A stretch of 8,482 nucleotides of DNA, taken from Flavobacteriales bacterium (GTDB lineage: Bacteria > Bacteroidota > Bacteroidia > Flavobacteriales > UBA7312). Under the pieces are notes generated by a model. The model was not told where the DNA came from, did no database searches, and saw nothing but the letters and a program-made list of their open reading frames with translations. Location: the NCBI GenBank assembly GCA_002862585.1, contig PKDP01000075.1, forward strand, positions 1 to 8,482, in the 5' to 3' direction. Shown here piece after piece: positions 1 through 7,623 of this stretch. Positions within the stretch are counted from its first letter, which is position 1, and every line of letters begins with the position of its first letter. The translations under genes were made by a program, and so were the position numbers.

Positions 1-285
1 GCTGGTGATACTATTACCGTACACTACAAAATTAAAGAAGGTGGAAAAGAAAGAACACAGCTTTTTAAAGGTGTAGTTATTCAAAGAAAAGGTCACATGA
101 ACAACCAGACGTTTACGGTACGTAAAATTTCTAATGGTATTGGTGTTGAGCGTATATTCCCTATATCGTCACCAGCTGTTGAGAAAATTGAACTAAACAA
201 AGAAGGTGCTGTTAGAAGAGCAAGAATTTTCTATCTAAGAGGACTTACTGGTAAAAAAGCAAGAATTAAAGAAAAGAGAAATTAA
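1..285 (+). CDS. rplS: Large ribosomal subunit protein bL19, 5'-truncated by the window edge
   Basis: This is the C-terminal 94 residues of ribosomal protein L19, a component of the 50S subunit located at the interface with 30S. The reading frame is open from base 1 and ends with TAA at 283-285. Family hallmarks seen are AGDTITVHYKIKEG at the start, FKGVVIQRKG, TFTVRKISNGIGVERIFP, and the basic C-terminus RRARIFYLRGLTGKKARIKE. L19 is usually about 115-120 residues, so roughly 20 N-terminal residues lie outside the window. The ATG at 97 is internal and is not the start, since the frame upstream of it is clearly L19. The gene is followed by a terminator hairpin and convergent with the PorE-like gene. 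The upstream neighbour (often trmD or rpsP in bacteria) cannot be seen. Confidence 0.97.
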   Translation, partial: AGDTITVHYKIKEGGKERTQLFKGVVIQRKGHMNNQTFTVRKISNGIGVERIFPISSPAVEKIELNKEGAVRRARIFYLRGLTGKKARIKEKRN

Positions 286-307
286 TAATTATATTTCTTA
301 TCAATTC

Positions 308-336
308 AAAACCTGCACATTCTGAAGGTTTTTTTT
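308..336 (+). terminator. Rho-independent terminator after rplS
   Basis: A 7-bp stem, AAAACCT (308-314) pairing with AGGTTTT (326-332), encloses an 11-base loop and runs into an uninterrupted series of T residues to 336. It lies 22 bases after the rplS stop, as expected for an intrinsic terminator on the + strand. Read on the - strand the same hairpin has only the four T residues of its own stem, so it would be a weaker terminator for the convergent operon, whose last stop codon (335-337) overlaps the T tract. Confidence 0.75.
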
Positions 337-2251
337 ATTTCTTCATCACACAAAATTCTGTCCTTCTGTTAACTGCCCTATTCTCATCCGAGTTGTTAGG
401 CACTAAGGCTTTACTTTCACCATGCCCTTTATAAGACAGTCTATCCACTGAGACACCACCCGCTATTAGGTAATCATGAACTTGTTTAGCTCGTTTTGCA
501 GACAGCTCTAGATTGGATAATTCATCACCTACATCATCAGTATGTCCATGTATAGCCACTTCAATTGTTGAGTTAAAATCCATGAAATCAATAAAACTAT
601 TAAGAATGATTTTCGCTTGATCATTTAATTCAAAAGCATCAGAATCAAAATAGATATTATTAATTCTAAAAGCTTTATCCTCTTCGATAGACTGCATTTC
701 AAAATTAAAATCCTGAGGTGCTGAGGATATGTTCTCTGAAGAAATGTAACGGGAGTTAAAAGCGTAATCTTTACTCTTTACAGTTACCATTATATCCTCA
801 TCATCGTCAACTGTAACGACCCCGACATACTCTCCTGTTTCTTGGTTAACTTCAATCTGCTGAACATTATTCGTTTTTATAGACTTCACCTCTACTATAG
901 CATCAAACAGCATCTCCTCGTGTTCTCCTTTTACTTCACCTCTTAAAAACATAATCTTCTCTGGTCTAGCCTTCTTATAGAGAGAAAACTCATACAAATC
1001 CCAACCCCCAACTCCAGATAATTTATTCGACGAGAAATAAGCTGTGCTACCATTTGCACTTACAAAAAAAGCAAGGTCGTCTTTTTCAGTGTTTATAGGG
1101 TAACCAATATTTATTGGCTCAGACCACTTTCCAGTACTGTCCTTTTTACAGTAGAAAATATCCAAGCCACCCAAACCTAAATGAGTATCAGACGAAAAGT
1201 ATAAAGTCTCACTATCGGGATGTAAAAAAGGTGATTTCTCATTTCCTTTAGTATTAACAGACAAGGAAATTATTTCACCCCAATTTCCATTATCATCTTT
1301 TGTCACGCTATATAAGTCAGCACCTCCAACACCTTCTGGCCTTATGCTACTAAAAATAAGTGTTTTTCCATCTGATGAAATGGTAGGCTGTGACTCCCAA
1401 CTATTAGGCTTGTTAATCGGAAATTTTAACTTTTGAAGCTCTGACCAATTTTCATACTTCATATAAGTATAGTAAATATCACAATTATTATATCCTTTTA
1501 GATTGGAACAAACGGTAAGGTATAATTCTCTATTATCTACTGAAAGAGACGGTCCTCCCTCATTTTTCCTCATGTTAAAAGGATATGGCATCTCAACACC
1601 TTTTTGAAATTGTCCATTTTCAAGCTTTGAAAACGTAAACTCCTCAACTGTTTCTGGTCGAAGCATGCCCACTTTCTGCTTGGTATGTCGTCTTGTAAAA
1701 TAAGAGGTTTCATTATCCGGGGACATAGCACACAAATACTCATCATTAGAAGTGGAAATACCATATACAGGCTTTGGAGTGAATGGTACTGGATTAGAAT
1801 ACATTCTATGATAAAAAGAGGCTAACTTAATTTGCTTTCTAGCGTCTGCTTTTTTCACTTCATCAACACCCATAAATTGCAAAAACATCTCAGAATATTG
1901 AATCGATTTTTCAAATTGTTTATTGTTGAATTTTATCTCGGCTAATGAAGAATATACGTAAGGTGAATACATCGGGCAATAATTTATTGCTAACTCAAAA
2001 TTTTCTTCAGCCTTATCATAATTTTCTTTTAGAAAATAAATTTTACCCAACAAACAATAGGCGTCTGCATAATCCATCTGATCGGTAATTGCCTTTTTGA
2101 GATATTTTGTTGACTCCGAAAAGCGACGGTCTTCAGCCAATCGTTTAGCTTTATTGTAGTTTTTTTTGGGAGTAGGACTCACTTCAAGATTACAATTCTC
2201 TTGAGCAAAAAGCAGTGTCGAACAACACATTAATAATAGTAATAGTCTCAT
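335..2251 (-). CDS. PorE-like periplasmic protein: TPR, PD40 propeller, CRD and OmpA C-terminal domains
   Basis: This is a 638-residue exported protein. Residues 1-16 form a signal peptide with likely cleavage after LLFA. Residues about 28-150 are TPR-like helical repeats. About 170-420 hold WD40-like PD40 propeller blades, for example SPDNETSYF, SVDNRELYL, SSDGKTLIFSS, HPDSETLYFSS and SANGSTAYFSS, three of them followed by a GVGG/GLGG-x-D turn. About 436-520 resembles a carboxypeptidase-regulatory-like beta domain (FLRGEVKG, ETGEYVGVV). Residues 531-638 are an OmpA/MotB peptidoglycan-binding domain (NNIYFDSD, HGHTDDVG, NLELSAKRA, NRRTEF). This order matches PorE (PG1058 of Porphyromonas gingivalis), which anchors the type IX secretion machinery to peptidoglycan. 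Bacteroidota carry several paralogues with this layout, so the exact role is inference. Its ATG shares one base with the stop of the upstream symporter gene (TAATG), suggesting coupled translation. It is the last gene of the aroC operon. Confidence 0.88.
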   Translation of the reverse strand: MRLLLLLMCCSTLLFAQENCNLEVSPTPKKNYNKAKRLAEDRRFSESTKYLKKAITDQMDYADAYCLLGKIYFLKENYDKAEENFELAINYCPMYSPYVYSSLAEIKFNNKQFEKSIQYSEMFLQFMGVDEVKKADARKQIKLASFYHRMYSNPVPFTPKPVYGISTSNDEYLCAMSPDNETSYFTRRHTKQKVGMLRPETVEEFTFSKLENGQFQKGVEMPYPFNMRKNEGGPSLSVDNRELYLTVCSNLKGYNNCDIYYTYMKYENWSELQKLKFPINKPNSWESQPTISSDGKTLIFSSIRPEGVGGADLYSVTKDDNGNWGEIISLSVNTKGNEKSPFLHPDSETLYFSSDTHLGLGGLDIFYCKKDSTGKWSEPINIGYPINTEKDDLAFFVSANGSTAYFSSNKLSGVGGWDLYEFSLYKKARPEKIMFLRGEVKGEHEEMLFDAIVEVKSIKTNNVQQIEVNQETGEYVGVVTVDDDEDIMVTVKSKDYAFNSRYISSENISSAPQDFNFEMQSIEEDKAFRINNIYFDSDAFELNDQAKIILNSFIDFMDFNSTIEVAIHGHTDDVGDELSNLELSAKRAKQVHDYLIAGGVSVDRLSYKGHGESKALVPNNSDENRAVNRRTEFCVMKK

Positions 2252-3543
2252 TAGCTCAATAATTCTTTATCAGCAACTTTTTTTAGTTGACCTTCTGTTG
2301 CAGCAACTACTGTTGCTACAGTTGCATCTCCAGTAACATTAACTACTGTTCTCAACATATCTAATATTCTATCTACAGCAAAAATCAAAGCAATGCCTTC
2401 AGGGTCAATACCAATAGAACTCAGGACAATCACAAGCATTACCATACCAGCACCAGGTACTGCGGCGGAACCAATTGACGCTAAAGTAGCTGTTAGCACA
2501 ATTGTCATTTGCTGACCTAAATCTAAATCATAACCAAAAGCCTGTGCAATAAATACTGCTGCTACCGATTGATACAAAGATGTTCCGTCCATATTAATGG
2601 TTGCTCCTAACGGCAAAACAAAGGACGAGACCTCTTCAGATACTCCTAGATGATCTTCACATCTTTCCATTGTTACTGGTAGTGTAGCCGCACTAGAACT
2701 TGTGGAAAAAGCTAACATTTGAGCAGGAGCAATTCCTTTGAAGAAATCAAAATAATTAATATGTGTAAAAAGACGTAAAACTAGAGGGTAAATTAATGTT
2801 ATCATTAATAACAAACCTAATACAACCGTGATGGAATAAACCCCCAAGGCCTTAAATAATTCGGCAGAACCACCAAAATCGACTACTAAACCAGCAATTA
2901 ATGCAAACACTCCATATGGAGCTGCTAACATTATTAAGTCTACTATTTGAAGAATGATATCATTAACTCCATCAAAAAACGATTTCACAGTAGATATTTT
3001 TTCTTTAGGCAACATTACCATAGCAATACCAAACAAAATGGCAAAAAATATTACTTGTAGCATATTCCTATTGTTACCCGCTGCCTGAATGAAATTATTT
3101 GGCACAATATCCACCAAAAACTGAAGGGGGCCCTCGCCTTTAACATTTTCAGCTGATTCAATTTTTAAGGCAGCATTTGAAGCATATTGCTCTTTAAGTT
3201 CAATTCTTTTTTCTTCAGAAAATGACTTTCCGGGCTGAACTACATTTACAAGCACCAAGCCAAAGGTGACAGCAATCAAGGTTGTCATAAGGTATATTCC
3301 TATTGTTTTACCCCCTATTCTTGAAAGTTTTGATATGTCACTTAGACTACTTACTCCCTTAATTAAAGACGCTAAAATTAAAGGAACAGCTATAAGTTTC
3401 AGCAAATTAATAAAGATTGTTCCCCATGGTTTAATCCAAGAATCAGTAAACTCTACTAACTCTAACTTTACAGCCAACAAACCGTAAACAACACCCAATA
3501 CCATTCCGATAATTATCTTCCAATGTAGAGCTAGTTTTTTCAT
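2251..3543 (-). CDS. Dicarboxylate/amino acid:cation symporter (DAACS/SDF family, GltP/GltT/DctA-like)
   Basis: This 430-residue inner-membrane secondary transporter imports acidic amino acids or dicarboxylates with Na+ or H+. Seen in the sequence are the HP1 serine-rich hairpin STSSSAATLPVT (280-291), the NMDGT cation/substrate motif of TM7 (317-321), the HP2 segment ASIGSAAVPGAGMVML (355-370), and the TM8 signature DRILDMLRTVVNVTGD (391-406). D395, R398 and N402 correspond to the substrate-binding Asp, Arg and Asn of GltPh. The Arg predicts an anionic side chain such as aspartate or glutamate, or a C4-dicarboxylate. The position of GltPh Arg276 is a Ser here and TM8 has Met at 396, so neither alternative arginine site is filled. 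Length is normal for the family, with a charged insertion at about 105-140. The start is ATG at 3543, 3 bp after aroC. Exact substrate and coupling ion cannot be decided from sequence. Confidence 0.93.
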   Translation of the reverse strand: MKKLALHWKIIIGMVLGVVYGLLAVKLELVEFTDSWIKPWGTIFINLLKLIAVPLILASLIKGVSSLSDISKLSRIGGKTIGIYLMTTLIAVTFGLVLVNVVQPGKSFSEEKRIELKEQYASNAALKIESAENVKGEGPLQFLVDIVPNNFIQAAGNNRNMLQVIFFAILFGIAMVMLPKEKISTVKSFFDGVNDIILQIVDLIMLAAPYGVFALIAGLVVDFGGSAELFKALGVYSITVVLGLLLMITLIYPLVLRLFTHINYFDFFKGIAPAQMLAFSTSSSAATLPVTMERCEDHLGVSEEVSSFVLPLGATINMDGTSLYQSVAAVFIAQAFGYDLDLGQQMTIVLTATLASIGSAAVPGAGMVMLVIVLSSIGIDPEGIALIFAVDRILDMLRTVVNVTGDATVATVVAATEGQLKKVADKELLS

Positions 3544-3546
3544 TAA

Positions 3547-4605
3547 TTATAATATAGAAGTTCTGTTTAGTAGATAGAAATCTGCAAGAACCATAGCTGT
3601 CATCGCCTCAATTATTGGCACTGCTCTTGGCACAACACATGGGTCATGCCTTCCCTTTGCGTCTAAAGCTATTTCTTGTCCAGAATTATTTATACTTTGT
3701 TGACTTTGCATTATGGTCGAAGCTGGCTTGAAAGCAACTCTAAAGTAAATGTCCATACCATTACTTATTCCACCTTGAATTCCACCAGAGCGATTTGTTT
3801 TGGTAGTCCCATCTGTATTAAATAAATCATTGTGCTCACTACCTCTCATTTCAGAAGCACAGAAACCACTTCCAAACTCAACGCCCTTTACAGCATTTAT
3901 AGATAAAAGTGCATGACCGAGATTGGCATGAAGTTTATTAAATATGGGCTCTCCGAGTCCAATACCTGCATTTTGAACAACACAACTAATTACTCCACCA
4001 ACAGTATCTCCTTCAGATTTAATACTCTCAATTAATTCAATCATCTTTTGAGCCGTTGCTTCATCAGGGCATCGAACAGTATTATTTTCAATCTTAGAAA
4101 AATCAAGTTCACTATAGTTTTTGTCAATAAATACAGGACCAACTGAAGAAACGTAAGCGTTTATTTTTACTTGAGAAAGCAATTGCTTGGCTATCGCCCC
4201 TGCAACTACCCAATTGGCTGTTTCTCTTGCTGAAGAACGCCCTCCACCCCTGTAATCTCTTAAGCCGTATTTTTTAGAATACGTAAAATCTGAGTGAGAA
4301 GGTCTGTATGAATCCTTTAGATGAGAATAATCTTTAGAGTTCTGGTTTGAGTTTACGATACTGAAACCTATTGAAGCTCCTGTTGTTTTGCCCTCAAAAA
4401 TACCAGAGTGAAACTTAACGACATCGCTTTCTTTTCGCTCCGTAGTAATAGTGGATTGTCCAGGCTTTCTTCTATTCAGTTCAGACTGAATCAACTCAAA
4501 ATCAAGAGACAAACCCGCAGGACAACCGTCTAAAATCCCACCGATGGAATCGCCATGAGATTCTCCAAAAGTTGTCAAACAAAATAATCGTCCTATTGAA
4601 TTCAT
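3547..4605 (-). CDS. aroC: Chorismate synthase
   Basis: This 352-residue cytosolic enzyme converts 5-enolpyruvylshikimate-3-phosphate to chorismate, the last shikimate pathway step, using reduced FMN. Conserved blocks are GESHG (14-18, catalytic His17), RRKPGQ (45-50), RPSHSD (101-106, His104), GGGRSSARETA (120-130), VKGVEFGSGF (239-248), GGIQGGISNG (274-283), KPAST (293-297) and GRHDPCVVPRAVPIIEAM (318-335, Asp321). All expected catalytic and FMN-site segments are present and the length is normal. ATG at 4605 is chosen because MNSIGRLFCLTTFGESHG is the usual family N-terminus. The frame can be extended three codons to a TTG at 4614, but this adds no conserved sequence and falls inside the probable promoter. 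It is the first gene of a - strand unit with the symporter 3 bp downstream and then the PorE-like gene. It diverges from hutI. Confidence 0.97.
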   Translation of the reverse strand: MNSIGRLFCLTTFGESHGDSIGGILDGCPAGLSLDFELIQSELNRRKPGQSTITTERKESDVVKFHSGIFEGKTTGASIGFSIVNSNQNSKDYSHLKDSYRPSHSDFTYSKKYGLRDYRGGGRSSARETANWVVAGAIAKQLLSQVKINAYVSSVGPVFIDKNYSELDFSKIENNTVRCPDEATAQKMIELIESIKSEGDTVGGVISCVVQNAGIGLGEPIFNKLHANLGHALLSINAVKGVEFGSGFCASEMRGSEHNDLFNTDGTTKTNRSGGIQGGISNGMDIYFRVAFKPASTIMQSQQSINNSGQEIALDAKGRHDPCVVPRAVPIIEAMTAMVLADFYLLNRTSIL

Positions 4606-4611
4606 ATTCCA

Positions 4612-4642
4612 CAAATATAAGCAAATTACATGCAGGCATAAA
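4612..4642 (-). promoter_or_regulatory. Bacteroidota-type promoter for aroC operon
   Basis: Read on the - strand, TATATTTG (4619 to 4612) is a perfect match to the Bacteroidota -7 consensus TAnnTTTG. It is preceded, after 19 bases, by TTTA (4642 to 4639), one mismatch from the -33 element TTTG. The predicted transcription start falls at about 4605-4607, essentially on the aroC ATG at 4605, so the message would have almost no leader. This is a pattern match only. Confidence 0.55.
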
Positions 4643-4647
4643 TGCTC

Positions 4648-4655
4648 TATTTTTG
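4648..4655 (+). promoter_or_regulatory. Candidate -7 promoter element for hutI-ftcD
   Basis: TATTTTTG matches the Bacteroidota -7 consensus TAnnTTTG and is followed directly by a near copy, TATTTTCG (4656-4663). Transcription would start around 4660-4662, giving a leader of about 20 bases before the hutI ATG at 4680. No good TTTG -33 element is seen at the expected distance (around 4620-4630), so the promoter may be weak or need an activator. That would suit a catabolic operon, but this is inference. Confidence 0.45.
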
Positions 4656-4679
4656 TATTTTCGCTTGATATTTAAAAAC

Positions 4680-5927
4680 ATGATAACAGTCATTAAAAAT
4701 ATAAAGGAGATTATTCAGGTAGAACACACTATTAGAAAATGGGTCGCTGGAAAGGATATGGCTAGCTTGGAAACCATAAAAAATGGTTTCATTGAAATTA
4801 AGGATGGAATAATCTCTAATTTTGGAAGCATGGAGGATTGGAAAGGCATTGATGATTGGAACAATACAGAGATTATAGACGCTAATGACGGCATGGTATT
4901 TCCATCCTATTGCGATAGCCACTCCCACTTAGTATTTGCAGGAAATAGAGAAAATGAATGGGAGCAACGCCTGAAAGGAGCAAGCTATGAAGAAATTGCA
5001 GCTAAAGGAGGGGGTATTTTAAACTCCGCAAAAAAACTTCAAAATACTGGTGAAGAAGAACTCCTAGAAAGTGCCTTAAAACGTGCCGATGAAATCATAA
5101 AGATGGGCACAGGAGCAATAGAAATTAAAAGTGGATATGGACTTACAGTAGATACTGAACTGAAAATGTTAAGAGTCATCAAAAAATTGAATGAGTTAAG
5201 TCCATTAACAATCAAAGCAACCTTCTTAGGTGCTCATGCCATTCCACTTGAATACAAGAGTAGAAAATCAGATTACCTCGATTGTATTATTAACGAAATG
5301 CTTCCTCGTGTCGCAGAGGAAAGCTTAGCGGAATACATTGATATATTTTGTGAGGAAGGCTATTTTTCAGTAGATGACACTGAGCGTTTACTTGCAGAAG
5401 CAAAAAAATGGGGCTTAACTCCAAAAACCCATGTTAATCAGTTTACCATTTTAGGTGGTGTAGAAGCTAGCGTTAAACACGGAGCTTTATCCGTAGACCA
5501 TCTTGAAATTATGAACGATGACGATTTTAAGGCTTTAAAAGGCAGTGAATGCATGCCTACTCTCCTACCATCTTGCTCCTTCTTTTTAGGAATTCCTTAT
5601 GGTCCAGCACGAAAGATAATGGATGAAGGTATGCCTGTTGCTCTAGCCACTGACTTTAACCCAGGCTCTAGCCCAAGTGGAAACATGAATTTTGTAGCCT
5701 CTTTAGGTTGTATTCAAATGGGGATGACTCCTGAGGAAGTCATTAATTCAACCACCATTAATACCGCTTATGCTATGGGTTTAAGTAAGGAATTAGGAAG
5801 TATCGCCATTGGCAAAAAGGCAAACCTATTTATTACAAAACCAATAAGCTCATATGCATATATTCCCTATTCATTCGGGCATCAGCATATTGATAAAATA
5901 ATGATTAACGGACAACTACAATCCTAA
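4680..5927 (+). CDS. hutI: Imidazolonepropionase
   Basis: This 415-residue amidohydrolase hydrolyses 4-imidazolone-5-propionate to N-formimino-L-glutamate, the third step of histidine degradation. The metal-site residues expected from the Bacillus subtilis enzyme are present: H81 and H83 (DSHSHLVFAGNRE), H251 (THVNQF) and D325 (ATDFNPG). Substrate-site residues R90, Y153 (SGYGL), H186 (GAHAIP), N327 and G329 are also present, as is H274 (SVDHLE). The position of the B. subtilis active-site Glu252 is Gln254 here, a variation I believe also occurs in other HutI proteins. ATG at 4680 is chosen because MITVIKNIKEIIQV is a normal family N-terminus, the length fits and an A-rich stretch precedes it. 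The frame stays open upstream to 4572, but that would overlap aroC and add 36 unrelated residues. ftcD follows after 4 bp, implying co-transcription. Confidence 0.96.
   Translation: MITVIKNIKEIIQVEHTIRKWVAGKDMASLETIKNGFIEIKDGIISNFGSMEDWKGIDDWNNTEIIDANDGMVFPSYCDSHSHLVFAGNRENEWEQRLKGASYEEIAAKGGGILNSAKKLQNTGEEELLESALKRADEIIKMGTGAIEIKSGYGLTVDTELKMLRVIKKLNELSPLTIKATFLGAHAIPLEYKSRKSDYLDCIINEMLPRVAEESLAEYIDIFCEEGYFSVDDTERLLAEAKKWGLTPKTHVNQFTILGGVEASVKHGALSVDHLEIMNDDDFKALKGSECMPTLLPSCSFFLGIPYGPARKIMDEGMPVALATDFNPGSSPSGNMNFVASLGCIQMGMTPEEVINSTTINTAYAMGLSKELGSIAIGKKANLFITKPISSYAYIPYSFGHQHIDKIMINGQLQS
4770..4790. repeat. Perfect 8-bp inverted repeat inside early hutI
   Basis: GAAACCAT (4770-4777) and ATGGTTTC (4783-4790) form a perfect dyad around five A residues, 90 bases after the hutI start codon. 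It could fold as an mRNA hairpin or serve as an operator-like site, but a dyad of this size is expected about once by chance in a window this long. It encodes ordinary HutI residues (ETIKNGF). Confidence 0.35.
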
Positions 5928-5931
5928 CACA

Positions 5932-7623
5932 ATGAAAAGACAACTCATCGAATGTGTACCTAATATTTCTGAAGGAAGAGACACAAAAAAAATTAACGAA
6001 ATTGCTGCAATCGTAGAAACAATTGATGGTGTAAAGCTCCTAAATGTAGATTCAGGAAAAGCAACCAATAGAACTGTCATCACTTTTGTAGGCGAACCTC
6101 AGCAAGTAATTGACGCTGCACTTCTACTCATAAAAAAAGCTCAATCTTCAATTGATATGAGTAAACACAGCGGAGAACATCCTAGAATGGGAGCTACAGA
6201 CGTATGTCCACTTGTACCAATAGCTAACATCTCTATGCAAGAAACAGCCAATTGGGCTCACAAACTTGGCGAACGTATTGGTAATGAATTGAACATTCCT
6301 ATTTACTGCTATGAAAATGCAGCCAAAGAAGAGAAGAGAAGAAATTTGGCAAACTGCCGATCAGGAGAATACGAAGGTCTAAAACAAAAACTTGTAGATG
6401 CAGAATGGAAGCCTGACTTTGGACCTGCTGAATTTAACGATTCTGTAGCTCGTTCAGGAGCTACTGCCATATCGGCTAGGGACTTTCTTGTAGCCTACAA
6501 CATCAACCTCAACACCACATCTACTAGAAGAGCAAATGCTATTGCTTTTGATATTCGTGAAGCTGGGCGACTACTAAGAGAAAGCAATAATCCTGGTGGA
6601 AAGCTATTGAAAGACGAAAATGGCGAACCCATCAGACAGCCAGGCTTATTCAAACATGTCAAAGGTATTGGTTGGTTTATCGAAGAGTATGGAGTAGCAC
6701 AAATATCATACAACCTTACAAATATTAATGTCTCTCCACTTCACATGGTGTTTGATAAAACCTGTGAACGCTCACAATCAAGAGGCTTAAGAGTTACAGG
6801 CTCTGAGCTAGTAGGTTTAGTTCCCAAAAAGGTATTGATTGATGCTGGCACACATTTCTTAAAAAAACAACAACGCTCAATAGGTATTTCTGAAAAAGAG
6901 ATTATAAAGATCGCAGTAAAATCTCTTGGACTTGACGAATTATCCCCTTTCATATTAGAAGAAAGAGTAATCGAATATATGCTAGAAGACACCTCTAATC
7001 AACTAGTTGATATGAATCTAGTCGATTTTGCCAACGAAACCTCAAGTGAAAGCCCTGCTCCTGGCGGCGGTTCTATTTCTGCCTATTGTGGCGCTATGGG
7101 TGCTGCTCTCGGCACAATGGTTGCTAATCTGTCAGCACATAAAAGAGGCTGGGACGAGCGATGGGAAGAATTTTCCGATTGGGCAGAAAAAGGAATTGAA
7201 TACCAAAATGAGCTTCTAAGATTAGTTGATGAAGACACCAATGCATTCAACAAAATTATGGAAGCTTTTAGGCTTCCTAAAGATAGTGATGAGGAGAAAG
7301 CATTACGCCAAGAAGCCATTCAAGAAGCTACAAAATTTGCCATACTCACGCCTTTTAAAGTAATGGAAACGGCTTACGATTCCATGCAAGTAATGAAAGC
7401 CATGGCAGAGATAGGAAACCCAAATTCAGTTACAGATGCAGCAGTTGGTGCATTGTGTGCACGAACAGCCGCTCGAGGAGCATTTCTAAACGTCAAAATC
7501 AATTGTGGCGACTGTGTAGACCAACAATTTGTAAGCGATATTTTAGAAAAAGGACAAGCTCTTGTAGACAAAGCCACAGAATTGGAAAACTACATAATGA
7601 AAGTTACAGAAGGAAAGATTTAA
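5932..7623 (+). CDS. ftcD: Bifunctional glutamate formimidoyltransferase / formimidoyltetrahydrofolate cyclodeaminase
   Basis: This 563-residue cytosolic fusion enzyme moves the formimino group of N-formimino-L-glutamate to tetrahydrofolate, releasing glutamate, and then deaminates 5-formimino-THF to 5,10-methenyl-THF and ammonia. The transferase part covers about 1-330, with ECVPNISEG (7-15), HPRMGATDVCP (83-93, H83 matching the catalytic His82 of the mammalian enzyme), YENAA (127-131), DFGPAEF (162-168) and FLVAYNINLN (185-194). The cyclodeaminase part covers about 355-563, with SPAPGGGS (374-381), GAMGAALGTMVANLS (387-401) and NPNSVTDAAVGALCAR (496-511). Both domains look intact and the length is close to mammalian FTCD. 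The ATG lies 4 bp after hutI, so the two genes supply consecutive steps. No hutG-type amidohydrolase is seen, so this region points to the folate-linked route. The stop is at 7621-7623, facing comEC. Confidence 0.95.
   Translation: MKRQLIECVPNISEGRDTKKINEIAAIVETIDGVKLLNVDSGKATNRTVITFVGEPQQVIDAALLLIKKAQSSIDMSKHSGEHPRMGATDVCPLVPIANISMQETANWAHKLGERIGNELNIPIYCYENAAKEEKRRNLANCRSGEYEGLKQKLVDAEWKPDFGPAEFNDSVARSGATAISARDFLVAYNINLNTTSTRRANAIAFDIREAGRLLRESNNPGGKLLKDENGEPIRQPGLFKHVKGIGWFIEEYGVAQISYNLTNINVSPLHMVFDKTCERSQSRGLRVTGSELVGLVPKKVLIDAGTHFLKKQQRSIGISEKEIIKIAVKSLGLDELSPFILEERVIEYMLEDTSNQLVDMNLVDFANETSSESPAPGGGSISAYCGAMGAALGTMVANLSAHKRGWDERWEEFSDWAEKGIEYQNELLRLVDEDTNAFNKIMEAFRLPKDSDEEKALRQEAIQEATKFAILTPFKVMETAYDSMQVMKAMAEIGNPNSVTDAAVGALCARTAARGAFLNVKINCGDCVDQQFVSDILEKGQALVDKATELENYIMKVTEGKI

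Noticed and set aside
1570..1764. 64-residue - strand frame inside the PorE-like gene
   Set aside because: It is a shifted-frame shadow of the PD40 propeller coding sequence, with no motif of its own.
2219..2251. Lipoprotein signal in the PorE-like protein (Cys at residues 9, 10 and 20)
   Set aside because: The residues before Cys9 (L-L-M) and before Cys20 (Q-E-N) do not fit a lipobox, which needs a small residue just before the Cys. A signal peptidase I site after LLFA fits better.
4606..4614. TTG start codon for aroC three codons upstream of the ATG
   Set aside because: It adds only M-W-N before a standard family N-terminus, uses a rarer start codon, and lies in the predicted -7 element region.
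4572..4679. In-frame N-terminal extension of hutI starting at 4572 (36 extra residues)
   Set aside because: It would overlap the start of aroC, cross both candidate promoters and add sequence unlike the HutI N-terminus. The ATG at 4680 gives the family-typical start and length.
4647..4928. 93-residue open frame on the - strand opposite hutI
   Set aside because: It is antisense to a conserved coding region, has no recognisable motif, and its codon pattern is explained by the HutI frame. The same applies to antisense frames at 6495-6713, 6741-6992, 7083-7319 and 7374-7577.
7028..7219. + strand alternative frame within ftcD (also 7455-7643)
   Set aside because: These overlap the conserved cyclodeaminase domain (SPAPGGGS region and C-terminus) in a different frame and show no independent support.
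7260..7277. Short GGAAGC/GCTTCC inverted repeat within ftcD
   Set aside because: It has only 6 bp per arm, lies in a conserved coding region and has no T-run. A match this short is expected many times by chance.
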